20,914 nucleotides of DNA from assembly GCA_047632435.1 (NCBI GenBank), contig JBLICU010000062.1, forward strand, positions 1 to 20,914, read 5' to 3'. Below are positions 1 through 7,979 of the stretch, piece after piece. Source of the stretch: JAMZMI01 sp047632435 (lineage in GTDB: Bacteria; Bacteroidota; Bacteroidia; Cytophagales; Cyclobacteriaceae). Both the position numbers and the translations under genes were made by a program. Numbering within the stretch: position 1 is the first letter of the stretch; each line of letters opens with the position of its first letter. The notes under the pieces were generated by a model. The model ran no database searches and was not told the origin of the DNA. It was given only the letters and a program-made list of their open reading frames with translations.

Positions 1-359
1 TTGATACTCTGGTTACAGGTATAGTGGATTTGAAAAAAGCACCAAAATCAGAAATTGAGGAATCAAATTATCAAATCATTTATACCCATGGAAATCAAAG
101 TGAAAACAACGATATTTTGGGAATGGGAATTTTAATTTCGAACAAAAATTTCGTGGGATATAAACAAGCACCTGAATCTGGTGATGGAATTACCAATACT
201 TATATGGCTTTTATGAAGCCAATAAACGGCGCATATACTTTTCATTTTTACGCGGGTTGGGAACTGGAAAGTTCTGATTTTAGTGCTCGTGAAAACTTTG
301 ATCAAGCTTTACGAAATGAGGCCATGTCATTGAATCAAATTATTGAAATTAAAATTTAA
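1..359 (+). CDS. DUF4861-like protein, C-terminal part (5' end outside window)
   Basis: The reading frame is open from the first bases of the window (codons from position 3 read D-T-L-V-T-G-I-V-D-L) to the TAA at 357-359. This is therefore the last ~118 residues of a longer protein. The GTG at 24 is probably an internal valine, not the start. The visible part has a GMGILIS segment, then SGDGITNTYMAFM, and an aromatic stretch ending in FYAGWELES. This pattern fits the C-terminus of the DUF4861 family, which in Bacteroidota is often found beside kduI and kduD in pectin loci. Its biochemical role is not known to me. It ends 5 nt before kduI, so it is almost certainly co-transcribed with the uronate genes. 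The frame is certain; the family call is from remembered pattern and is moderate. Confidence 0.65.
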   Translation, partial: DTLVTGIVDLKKAPKSEIEESNYQIIYTHGNQSENNDILGMGILISNKNFVGYKQAPESGDGITNTYMAFMKPINGAYTFHFYAGWELESSDFSARENFDQALRNEAMSLNQIIEIKI

Positions 360-364
360 AATAG

Positions 365-1201
365 ATGAGTGAAATAAGATTTGGAACCAATCCAAATGAT
401 TTTAAAAAGTATACTACGGAGGAAATCAGAAATCAATTTCTGATACATGAAGTGATGAAATCAGATCAAATCACCGCAGTATATTCCTTACACGACAGGA
501 TGATAACTCTCGGTGCGGTTCCTGCAACTAAAACGCTGCAACTGCCAGCATATGAGGATTTAACGAAAGCCTCTTATTTTCTGGAAAGACGTGAACTTGG
601 AATTATAAACGTGGGTGCTGAAGGCATTGTAACGGTTGATGGAGAAATCTTTGTTTTGGGCAATAAAGAATGTCTTTATATCGGAAAAGGCAAAAAGGTT
701 GTCTCTTTTGCAAGCAAATCATCGTCCACACCTGCGGAATTTTACATCAATTCATGTCCGGCACATCGCGAATATCCAACCATAAAAGCGGTTTTGTCAT
801 ATGCCAATAAAGTCGAGCTAGGCTCAAAGGAAAACTGCAACGAACGAACCATTTTCCAATATATTCATGAGGGAGGCATACAAAGTTGTCAGCTTGTGAT
901 GGGTTTTACGGCACTGGCTTCAGGAAGTATCTGGAACACCTTTCCACCGCATACGCATTACCGAAGAATGGAAGTATACTTCTACTTCGATTTGCCGGAA
1001 GATCAGATCGTAATGCATTTCATGGGAGATCCGAGAGAAACTAGACACATTGTAATGGCCAATAAACAAGCAGTGATTTCGCCAGAATGGTCGATTCACT
1101 CAGGTGCTGGAACCTCAAATTACACTTTCATTTGGGGCATGGCAGGTGAAAACAAAGCATTTACAGATATGGATGGTGAAAAATTAAGTGATATAAAATA
1201 A
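365..1201 (+). CDS. kduI: 5-dehydro-4-deoxy-D-glucuronate isomerase KduI
   Basis: KduI (EC 5.3.1.17) isomerises 5-keto-4-deoxyuronate, which forms when unsaturated uronides from polysaccharide lyase action open up, to 2,5-diketo-3-deoxygluconate in the cytoplasm. The protein is 278 residues, the same length as E. coli KduI. The cupin metal ligands fall at the same numbers as in that enzyme: His196 and His198 (in NTFPPHTHYRR), Glu203 and His245 (in EWSIH). The metal, normally zinc, should therefore be bound and the enzyme active. The start codon follows the previous gene by 5 nt. The stop TAA shares its last base with the ATG of kduD (TAATG), so the two genes are probably translationally coupled. 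The next gene supplies the following reaction, which supports the call. Confidence 0.97.
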   Translation: MSEIRFGTNPNDFKKYTTEEIRNQFLIHEVMKSDQITAVYSLHDRMITLGAVPATKTLQLPAYEDLTKASYFLERRELGIINVGAEGIVTVDGEIFVLGNKECLYIGKGKKVVSFASKSSSTPAEFYINSCPAHREYPTIKAVLSYANKVELGSKENCNERTIFQYIHEGGIQSCQLVMGFTALASGSIWNTFPPHTHYRRMEVYFYFDLPEDQIVMHFMGDPRETRHIVMANKQAVISPEWSIHSGAGTSNYTFIWGMAGENKAFTDMDGEKLSDIK

Positions 1202-1971
1202 TGAGCGTATTAAAAACATTTAGTTTAGAAGGAAAAACTGCGCTCGTCACCGGCTGTAAGCGAGGGATAGGAAAAAGCATAGCGGAAGGTTTGGCAGAAG
1301 CAGGTGCCAATATCATTGGTGTTTCAGCGTCATTGGAGCTTTCAGGTAGTACAATCGAAAAATCAATTCAGGAAAAAGGCAAAACATTTAAAGCTTATCA
1401 GTGCGATTTTGCTGATAGAAGTTCGGTTTATTCTTTTTTGGAAAAGCTTAAAAGTGAGAATCCACCAATTGATATTCTAGTGAATAATGCAGGAACGATC
1501 ATGAGGAAACCAGCTGCGGAGCATCCTGACGAATATTGGGATACTGTGATCGAGGTGAACTTGAATTCACAGTTTGTGATTTCACGTGAGATTGGTAAAA
1601 CAATGGTTGCACGCGGATCAGGCAAGATCATTTTCATAGCTTCTTTATTGACCTTTCAGGGAGGGGTTACAGTACCAGGGTATGCAGCCAGCAAAGGTGC
1701 CATAGGACAGCTGACAATGGCACTTTCCAACGAATGGGCTTCAAAGGGAGTAAATGTGAACGCCATCGCCCCTGGGTATATCGCCACGGACAATACAAAA
1801 GCATTACGAGAAGATCCAGATCGTAGTGATTCCATTCTTGCAAGAATACCACAAGGTCGCTGGGGAAAACCTGAAGACTTTAAAGGACCTGCAGTATTTC
1901 TGGCAAGTGAAGCGGCTAGTTATATGAATGGAACAATAATAACTGTAGATGGTGGATGGATGGGCCGATGA
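1201..1971 (+). CDS. kduD: 2-dehydro-3-deoxy-D-gluconate 5-dehydrogenase KduD (SDR family)
   Basis: This short-chain dehydrogenase, 256 residues, is close in length to E. coli KduD (253). It should reduce 2,5-diketo-3-deoxygluconate to KDG with NAD(P)H (EC 1.1.1.127). Visible SDR hallmarks are the nucleotide-binding TGCKRGIG at residues 17-24, NNAG at 95-98, structural Asn120, and the catalytic triad Ser148, Tyr161 and Lys165 (YAASK). The C-terminal VDGGW motif is typical of the gluconate 5-dehydrogenase/KduD branch. Its ATG overlaps the stop of kduI by one base, and this pairing is what separates KduD from other SDRs of the same branch. About 80 nt separate it from uxaC. That gap holds only a weak inverted repeat (ACCTG at 2008-2012, CAGGT at 2024-2028). 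Confidence 0.93.
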   Translation: MSVLKTFSLEGKTALVTGCKRGIGKSIAEGLAEAGANIIGVSASLELSGSTIEKSIQEKGKTFKAYQCDFADRSSVYSFLEKLKSENPPIDILVNNAGTIMRKPAAEHPDEYWDTVIEVNLNSQFVISREIGKTMVARGSGKIIFIASLLTFQGGVTVPGYAASKGAIGQLTMALSNEWASKGVNVNAIAPGYIATDNTKALREDPDRSDSILARIPQGRWGKPEDFKGPAVFLASEAASYMNGTIITVDGGWMGR

Positions 1972-2051
1972 TAAATACCCATTAAATGACCAGTTGAGTT
2001 AATTTTTACCTGAAATAATAGAACAGGTCTTACAATATCGACTAATCGCAG

Positions 2052-3452
2052 ATGAAAGAATTTTTAAACGATGATTTTTTACTTGAAACCAAAACGGCAC
2101 ATATCTTATATCATGATTATGCTGTGAAAATGCCAATCATCGATTACCACTGTCATCTGTCACCGAAGGATATTGCCGAAAATCGTATTTTCAACAATAT
2201 TACAGAGGCATGGCTAGAAGGAGATCACTATAAATGGCGCGCCATGCGTGCCAATGGTGTGGATGAATCATTTGTTACAGGCAGTAAATCTCCGGAGGAA
2301 AAATTCACCAAATGGGCCGAAACGGTACCTTTTGCGCTTCGAAATCCGCTTTATCACTGGACGCATCTAGAGCTGAGAAGATATTTCGGGATCAATGATA
2401 TACTTAATGGCAAATCTGCCAAAAAGATCTTTGACGCGACATCTGTCAAACTTAACAGTGAAGCTTATTCTTGTCGTGGATTGCTGAAAATGATGAAAGT
2501 AAAAGTCGTTTGCACCACCGATGACCCTGCTGACGATTTGAGATTTCATATTCAGCTAAAAGAGGAGGGATTTGAGATTAAATTTTTGCCAACATTTCGA
2601 CCCGATAAGCTTTATGCTGTAGATAATCCAGATAAATACATGGAATATCTTGTTAAGCTGGGTAAAGCTTCTGGAATCACTATTACAAATTTCGACGACT
2701 TCATGCAAGCTATTCAACAACGAATAGATTTCTTTCATGAGGTTGGCGGCAGACTTTCAGATCATGGGTTGGATCAACTTTATGATGGTGATTATTCCCT
2801 TGAAAAAACAACAGAGATTTTCAATCTTGTGACCAGAGGAAGTTTACTTACGGATATTCAGGTGAAACAATTTCAAATGGGACTACTAGTGGAATTGTGT
2901 AAAATGTACCATGCCAAGGGCTGGGCACAACAATTCCATTTGGGTGCGATTCGTAACAATAACACCAGGATGTTGCGTACCGCAGGACCAGATACTGGTT
3001 TTGATTCGATTGGTGATTTTAGTCAAATTAAAGCCTTGAGTTGGTTTTTTGATAGTTTGGATAATTCTGATCAACTGGCAAAGACAATCATATACAACTT
3101 AAGTCCCGCCGACAATGATGCCATTGCAACCATGGTAGGTAACTTCAATGATGGCTCAATTGCTGGGAAAATGCAATTCGGCTCTGGCTGGTGGTTTCTG
3201 GATCAAAAAATAGGCATGGAAGCACAAATGAACTCACTATCAAATATGGGATTGCTCAGTCGATTCGTAGGAATGTTGACGGATAGTAGAAGTTTTCTTT
3301 CTTTCCCAAGACATGAATATTTCAGACGAATCTTGTGTAATCTCTTGGGCAATGATGTCGAAAAAGGGGAGCTCCCGGCAGATATGGAGCTTCTTGGCAG
3401 AATGGTCGAAGATATCTGCTACAACAATGCAAATGAATACTTTGATTTTTAA
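2052..3452 (+). CDS. uxaC: Glucuronate/galacturonate isomerase UxaC
   Basis: UxaC (EC 5.3.1.12) converts D-galacturonate to D-tagaturonate and D-glucuronate to D-fructuronate. The protein has 466 residues, against 470 in E. coli. It belongs to the amidohydrolase-like TIM-barrel fold. The metal-binding HxH is at His33/His35 (IIDYHCHL). Other family motifs seen are CTTDDPADDL (154-163), TFRPDKL (181-187) and QFHLGAIRNNN (294-304), the last of which is highly conserved in this family. The gene is in the same direction as its neighbours and ends 10 nt before kdgK. The dehydrogenase and dehydratase that normally follow this step (UxaB/UxaA or UxuB/UxuA) are not in the window, so the branch from UxaC to KDG must be completed elsewhere. 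Confidence 0.96.
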   Translation: MKEFLNDDFLLETKTAHILYHDYAVKMPIIDYHCHLSPKDIAENRIFNNITEAWLEGDHYKWRAMRANGVDESFVTGSKSPEEKFTKWAETVPFALRNPLYHWTHLELRRYFGINDILNGKSAKKIFDATSVKLNSEAYSCRGLLKMMKVKVVCTTDDPADDLRFHIQLKEEGFEIKFLPTFRPDKLYAVDNPDKYMEYLVKLGKASGITITNFDDFMQAIQQRIDFFHEVGGRLSDHGLDQLYDGDYSLEKTTEIFNLVTRGSLLTDIQVKQFQMGLLVELCKMYHAKGWAQQFHLGAIRNNNTRMLRTAGPDTGFDSIGDFSQIKALSWFFDSLDNSDQLAKTIIYNLSPADNDAIATMVGNFNDGSIAGKMQFGSGWWFLDQKIGMEAQMNSLSNMGLLSRFVGMLTDSRSFLSFPRHEYFRRILCNLLGNDVEKGELPADMELLGRMVEDICYNNANEYFDF

Positions 3453-3462
3453 TTATCAATAA

Positions 3463-4509
3463 ATGATGGACAAAAAAGTAGTAACCTTCGGTGAAATCAT
3501 GTTGAGGCTTGCTCCACAGGAATTTTTACGTTTTTCACAAGCAAATTCATTCGACGTAGTGTACGGCGGTGGCGAATCAAATGTGGCCGTTTCTTTGGCG
3601 AATTATGGTGTGCCTGTAGACTTTGTAACCCGACTTCCAAAAAATGACATTGGGCAATGTGCCATGATGGAAATGCGCAAGCGTGGTGTGAATGTGAATA
3701 ACATTATCTGGGGCGGTGATCGTCTTGGGATTTATTTCTTAGAAACCGGTGCTGTGTCACGCGGCAGCAAAGTGGTCTATGACCGTGCTCACTCTGCCAT
3801 GGCAGAGATCAAAGCGGGCATGATTGATTGGGACAAAGTATTCGACGGGGTTAGCTGGTTTCACTGGACCGGTATTACACCAGCCATTTCTCAAGGTGCA
3901 GCTGATGCTTGTCTGGAAGCTGTAAAAATTGCTAGTGCCAAAGGTGTGACCATTTCAACTGACCTTAATTATAGAGCCAAGTTATGGAAATATGGTGGAG
4001 ATCGAGAAGCCATAATGACAGAGCTTACCAAATATTGTGACGTGATTTTGGGCAATGAAGAAGATGCAGAAATGCACTTTGGTATCAAGCCTGATGGTCT
4101 GGATGTAACCAAGCATGGACATGACGTAAAAGCTGAGGCGTTCCTTTCGGTTTGTCAGAAAATGATGGCTAAATTCCCTAAGGCTAAAAAAGTAATTACA
4201 ACTTTGAGAGGCTCAATTTCGGCATCACACAATTCATGGGCTGGTGTGCTTTATGACGGAAAGAAAATGTACGAATCACGTCAGTATCAAATCACGGATA
4301 TTGTAGATAGAGTAGGTGGTGGAGATTCATTCATGGGTGGACTGATTTATGGTCTTTTAAAATATCCAGAGAACGACCAAAACGCACTTGACTTTGCCGT
4401 TGCTGCTTCTTGCTTGAAACACACCATCAAAGGAGATGCAAACCTTGCTACTTTGGAAGAGGTGCAGAAGCTGATGGGTGGCGATGCATCTGGTCGTGTC
4501 GCGAGATAA
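3463..4509 (+). CDS. kdgK: 2-dehydro-3-deoxygluconokinase KdgK (PfkB family)
   Basis: This is a ribokinase/PfkB-type sugar kinase of 348 residues that should phosphorylate KDG to KDPG with ATP (EC 2.7.1.45). The N-terminal sugar-binding signature GGGESNVAVSLA starts near residue 35. The C-terminal PfkB signature DRVGGGDSF (282-290) carries the catalytic base Asp288. Two consecutive ATG codons (3463 and 3466) could both serve as start; the first gives MMDKKV and neither has a clear Shine-Dalgarno sequence. The protein is longer than E. coli KdgK (about 309 residues), with the extra length in the middle around residues 200-235. The position between uxaC and kdgA fixes the substrate assignment better than the sequence alone, since PfkB kinases for other sugars share these motifs. 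Confidence 0.94.
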   Translation: MMDKKVVTFGEIMLRLAPQEFLRFSQANSFDVVYGGGESNVAVSLANYGVPVDFVTRLPKNDIGQCAMMEMRKRGVNVNNIIWGGDRLGIYFLETGAVSRGSKVVYDRAHSAMAEIKAGMIDWDKVFDGVSWFHWTGITPAISQGAADACLEAVKIASAKGVTISTDLNYRAKLWKYGGDREAIMTELTKYCDVILGNEEDAEMHFGIKPDGLDVTKHGHDVKAEAFLSVCQKMMAKFPKAKKVITTLRGSISASHNSWAGVLYDGKKMYESRQYQITDIVDRVGGGDSFMGGLIYGLLKYPENDQNALDFAVAASCLKHTIKGDANLATLEEVQKLMGGDASGRVAR

Positions 4510-4543
4510 TTATCTGAATTCAAAAAAAATATGCGGGGAATAG

Positions 4544-4562
4544 CTGGATACTATGTACCCAG
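4544..4562 (+). other. Imperfect hairpin between kdgK and kdgA
   Basis: The arms CTGGATAC (4544-4551) and GTACCCAG (4555-4562) pair with one mismatch around a 3-nt loop. The hairpin lies 17 nt upstream of the kdgA start and 35 nt after the kdgK stop, in an otherwise A-rich spacer. It has no adjacent T-run, so it does not look like a terminator. It could be an RNA processing or stability element, an operator, or chance. Confidence 0.3.
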
Positions 4563-4578
4563 TACTTAAATTAAAAAA

Positions 4579-5250
4579 ATGGCAAGATTTAGTCGAATAG
4601 ATGTAGCAATAGCTATGAAAGAAACAGGAATGGTTCCTGTGTTCTACCACAAGGATATTGACCTTTGCAAAGGTGTTGTTGAAGCATGCTACAAAGGTGG
4701 TGTTCGCGTTTTTGAATTTACAAACAGAGGTGATTTTGCTCACGAAGTTTTTGCGGAGCTTGTAAAATGGTCGGAAAAGACATGCCCTGAGATGATCCTC
4801 GGAGTAGGTTCCATCATCGATGGTGCAACCACAGCATTATATCTTCAATTAGGGTCAAATTTCATTGTTTCTCCAATTATTGATGAAGAAATGGCGAAAA
4901 TATGTAACAAAAGAAAAGTATCATGGAGTCCTGGTTGTGGGTCAGTTACAGAAATTGTAAAAGCACATGAGCTTGGATCAGAAGTGGTGAAGATTTTCCC
5001 TGGAATGCAGGTTGGGGGGCCACAATTCGTTGCAGCAGTGAAGGGGCCATTTCCATACGCGAGCATTATGCCGACTGGTGGGGTTTCTCCCGATGAGGCA
5101 AACTTGAAAGGATGGATTGAAGCTGGTGTGCATTGTGTAGGAATGGGTTCTCAACTTTTCCCTAAGGATGTACTTGCTAACAAAGACTTCAATTATATCA
5201 CCAATAAATGTGCTGAGGCTTTGGCTATTATTAAAAAACTAAGAGCATAA
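4579..5250 (+). CDS. kdgA: KDPG aldolase (2-dehydro-3-deoxy-6-phosphogluconate aldolase)
   Basis: This is a class I aldolase of the KDPG/KHG family, 223 residues, slightly longer than E. coli Eda (213). It should split KDPG into pyruvate and glyceraldehyde-3-phosphate (EC 4.1.2.14), the last step of the pathway encoded here. The Schiff-base lysine is Lys138 in VVKIFPG, and the general-base glutamate is Glu46 in FEFTNRG. The phosphate-binding end is visible as MPTGGVSPDE (164-173) and GVHCVGMGSQLF (183-194). The first step of Entner-Doudoroff cleavage is supplied by the kinase immediately upstream. The stop codon is only 2 nt before the TTG start of the TRAP receptor gene, so catabolism and uptake appear to sit on one transcript. 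Confidence 0.95.
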   Translation: MARFSRIDVAIAMKETGMVPVFYHKDIDLCKGVVEACYKGGVRVFEFTNRGDFAHEVFAELVKWSEKTCPEMILGVGSIIDGATTALYLQLGSNFIVSPIIDEEMAKICNKRKVSWSPGCGSVTEIVKAHELGSEVVKIFPGMQVGGPQFVAAVKGPFPYASIMPTGGVSPDEANLKGWIEAGVHCVGMGSQLFPKDVLANKDFNYITNKCAEALAIIKKLRA

Positions 5251-5252
5251 TT

Positions 5253-6239
5253 TTGAAATATCTAAATCTAATATTTGCATTACTAGCTTTAATAATCATC
5301 CAAGGCTGTGGAGTGAAGAGTGATGTTACCGTATTGAAATTGGCCCATGGCCTGGATGTGAAACATCCAGTCCATATTGGTATGGTTTATATGGCCGACC
5401 GCCTTGTGGAAAAATCTAAAGGTGCCATGCGCATCGAGATTTATCCTTCTGGCCAGTTGGGTGGTGAGCGTGAGTTGTTAGAATTACTGCAAATTGGCAG
5501 TTTGGCTATGACTAAAGTTTCCAGCGGCGCATTGGAAAATTTTGTCCCGGCATTTGAAGTCCTTGGTTTGCCTTATTTGTTTCGGGATAAGACCCATCAA
5601 TTTGGTGTGTTGGGAGGTGAAATTGGAGAATCCCTGTTAGCAAAAGGCGAAAAATACAGATTTCGAGGTTTGTGTTTTTATGATGCCGGTTATCGTAGTT
5701 TTTATAGTAAGGATAGACCCATTTATGAGCCGAAAGATCTAAAGGGATTGAAAATAAGGGTGATGAAAAGTGTCACTGCTGTAAATATGGTAACACAACT
5801 GGGCGGATCACCGACACCAGTATCGTTTGGAGAGTTATATACAGCTCTTCAGCAAGGTGTAGTCGATGCGGCGGAAAATAATCCTCCAAGTTTTTATTCA
5901 AGTCGACATTATGAAGTTTGTAAATACTACACATTGGATGAACATACCAGTTTACCTGATGTCCTTTTAATAAGTCTCGATTGGTGGAATGATCTGTCAG
6001 CGCAGGAAAAAGAGTGGTTAAAGAGTGCCGCGGATGAATCTGTGGGTTATCAAATAGAGGTTTGGGCAGAATCAGAAAAGGAAAGTCTTCGGGCGGTGGA
6101 GGAGGCTGGGGTGGAAATCATCAGACCTCAAAAGACAGTTTTTTCAGAAATGGTTGAACCTCTTTATGAAGCTTATCGAGATGATTCCGTAAAATACGAT
6201 TTGATTCAAAGCATAAAAAACTATGGAATTGAGAAGTAA
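5253..6239 (+). CDS. dctP: TRAP transporter substrate-binding lipoprotein (DctP family)
   Basis: This is the solute receptor of a tripartite ATP-independent periplasmic transporter, 328 residues. Family features seen are YPSGQLGGERELLELLQIG (64-82), the substrate-carboxylate arginine Arg169 in KDLKGLKIRV, Arg148 in AGYRSF, and a VVDAAENNP segment near residues 203-211. The N-terminus is a short hydrophobic stretch ending in a lipobox (IQGC, Cys19), so the protein should be a lipoprotein instead of the usual free periplasmic receptor. The start must be the TTG at 5253: it begins an intact signal sequence, there is no ATG in frame before residue 44, and the preceding stop is 2 nt away. The last 17 nt overlap dctQ. 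The context suggests a hexuronate or KDG-type ligand, but the ligand cannot be read from sequence. Confidence 0.93.
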   Translation: MKYLNLIFALLALIIIQGCGVKSDVTVLKLAHGLDVKHPVHIGMVYMADRLVEKSKGAMRIEIYPSGQLGGERELLELLQIGSLAMTKVSSGALENFVPAFEVLGLPYLFRDKTHQFGVLGGEIGESLLAKGEKYRFRGLCFYDAGYRSFYSKDRPIYEPKDLKGLKIRVMKSVTAVNMVTQLGGSPTPVSFGELYTALQQGVVDAAENNPPSFYSSRHYEVCKYYTLDEHTSLPDVLLISLDWWNDLSAQEKEWLKSAADESVGYQIEVWAESEKESLRAVEEAGVEIIRPQKTVFSEMVEPLYEAYRDDSVKYDLIQSIKNYGIEK

Positions 6240-6687
6240 CGTAGACAAGGTGCTATCGTGGACCTTGGTTGTATTAATGGCGGTGATGGTGATAAATGTC
6301 CTGTGGCAGGTGGCTTCAAGGTATATTTTGGGTGACCCTAGCCTCTTCACAGATGAGCTAGCCAATTTTTTATTAATATGGGTTGGTCTGCTTGGTGCGG
6401 CATACGCCGCAGGTAAGAAGGCCCATCTGGCTATAGATATTCTACCGAATAAATTATATGGACGGAGGAAATTTTATCTTGAGGTGCTGATCAGTTTACT
6501 TACTTTATTCTTTGCCATAACTGTTATGGTGATTGGTGGTAGCCGTCTAGTTTACCTTACCTTAAGTTTGGAACAGCTCTCTGCTACCCTACGTGTTCCT
6601 TTGGGTTATGTATATATGGTCATTCCTGTCAGTGGCCTACTCATCGTTTTTTACACTCTTTCTGATTTCAAAACCCAAGAGAAATGA
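6223..6687 (+). CDS. dctQ: TRAP transporter small membrane subunit (DctQ family)
   Basis: This is the small integral membrane subunit of the TRAP transporter, 154 residues. Four hydrophobic segments can be seen at about 10-33, 46-64, 85-107 and 127-147, the usual DctQ topology. Family marks are WQVASRYIL at the end of the first segment and the following TDELANFLLIWVGLLGAA, close to the common DctQ signature. The ATG lies inside the end of dctP (17-nt overlap) and the stop overlaps the dctM start as ATGA. All three transporter genes are therefore tightly coupled. DctQ is poorly conserved as a family, but position and topology leave little doubt. Confidence 0.93.
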   Translation: MELRSNVDKVLSWTLVVLMAVMVINVLWQVASRYILGDPSLFTDELANFLLIWVGLLGAAYAAGKKAHLAIDILPNKLYGRRKFYLEVLISLLTLFFAITVMVIGGSRLVYLTLSLEQLSATLRVPLGYVYMVIPVSGLLIVFYTLSDFKTQEK

Positions 6688-7979
6688 ATTTGACTGAAAT
6701 ATTGATTTTGGTTTTCAGTTTCACATTGCTGCTTGCAATTGGGCTTCCTATCGCATATTGTATTGGCTTATCATCCCTTTTCACTTTGGTAGTTTCTATG
6801 CCTGGTTTGATAGCAGTGACTACCATGGCACAAAGAATGGCCACAGGTCTGGATAGTTTTTCCCTTTTGGCGATACCGTTTTTTGTATTGTCAGGGCAGC
6901 TTATGAACAGCGGAGGAATAGCCCGAAGACTCGTTGATTTTGCCAAAGCGGTCGTAGGCGGACTGCCAGGTGGTTTGGCTTTTGTCAATATTGTGGCTTG
7001 CATGTTATTTGGAGCCATATCCGGTTCAGCTGCTGCAGCCGCATCCGCTATTGGTGGTTTTATGGGTCCTCGAATGGAAAAGGAAGGTTATGACAAAGCA
7101 TTTAGTGCGGCTGTTAATATTACCAGTGCCACGACAGGATTGGTTATTCCACCAAGTAATATTTTGATAGTTTATTCTCTGGCAAGTGGAGGAGTGTCTA
7201 TAGCCGCCCTTTTTATCGCAGGTTACGTTCCTGGAATATTAATGGGACTTGCTTTGATGTCGGTTTCGTTGGTAATTTCATTTAAGAGAAAATATAAAAG
7301 AGGAAGCTGGGAAAGTTTGGGTGAAACATTCAAAAAATTCATGAGCGCCTTTCCAAGTTTATTATTGTTGTTTATAGTAATAGGAGGGATCGTGGCTGGA
7401 ATTTTTACAGCAACTGAAGCATCCGCTATAGCAGTACTTTATACACTTGTGTTGGCACTGATATACAAAGAAGTATCTATCAAGGACTTACCAAAAATAC
7501 TTATAGACACTGTGCTTACTACATCTATAGTAATGTTGCTTATAGGTACCTCCATGGGAATGTCTTGGGTAATGTCTTATGAGAATATACCTCAGGAGGT
7601 AAGTCAAAGTTTGATGACATTAACAGACAATCCGATAGTTATCCTTTTGATCATCAACTTGATTTTATTGATAGTTGGTATATTCATGGACATGACTCCT
7701 GCGGTGCTGATTTTCACACCAATTTTTCTCCCAGTAGTGATGAAACTGGGCATGGACCCTGTTCATTTTGGAATTGTAATGGTGATGAATTTGTGCATTG
7801 GCCTTTGTACACCGCCTGTCGGATCCGTACTATTTATCGGCTGTGGAGTTGCCAATATCAGTATAGAAAAAGTCTTGAAGCCTTTGATCCCTATGTTTGT
7901 CGCGATGATTGTCGTGCTCTTACTGGTTACCTATATTCCCGGACTCAGTTTATGGCTCCCAGGTCTTTTTGGATTTTGA
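6684..7979 (+). CDS. dctM: TRAP transporter large permease subunit (DctM family)
   Basis: This is the large membrane subunit that carries substrate and sodium, 431 residues, normal for DctM. It is strongly hydrophobic throughout and has the typical internal motifs. These are the glycine/alanine-rich SGSAAAAASAIGGFMGPRM (113-131) followed by GYDKAFSAAVNITSATTGLVIPPSN, and near the C-terminus a second similar half with CIGLCTPPVGSVLFIGCGVA. Together with dctP and dctQ it forms a complete TRAP system driven by an ion gradient. The gene starts in a 4-nt overlap with dctQ and is the last gene of the uronate cluster. No convincing terminator hairpin with a T-run follows it. Confidence 0.95.
   Translation: MNLTEILILVFSFTLLLAIGLPIAYCIGLSSLFTLVVSMPGLIAVTTMAQRMATGLDSFSLLAIPFFVLSGQLMNSGGIARRLVDFAKAVVGGLPGGLAFVNIVACMLFGAISGSAAAAASAIGGFMGPRMEKEGYDKAFSAAVNITSATTGLVIPPSNILIVYSLASGGVSIAALFIAGYVPGILMGLALMSVSLVISFKRKYKRGSWESLGETFKKFMSAFPSLLLLFIVIGGIVAGIFTATEASAIAVLYTLVLALIYKEVSIKDLPKILIDTVLTTSIVMLLIGTSMGMSWVMSYENIPQEVSQSLMTLTDNPIVILLIINLILLIVGIFMDMTPAVLIFTPIFLPVVMKLGMDPVHFGIVMVMNLCIGLCTPPVGSVLFIGCGVANISIEKVLKPLIPMFVAMIVVLLLVTYIPGLSLWLPGLFGF

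Noticed and set aside
24..359. GTG at 24 as the start of a complete 111-residue protein
   Set aside because: The frame stays open to the window edge with protein-like sequence before the GTG, so this is the tail of a longer gene.
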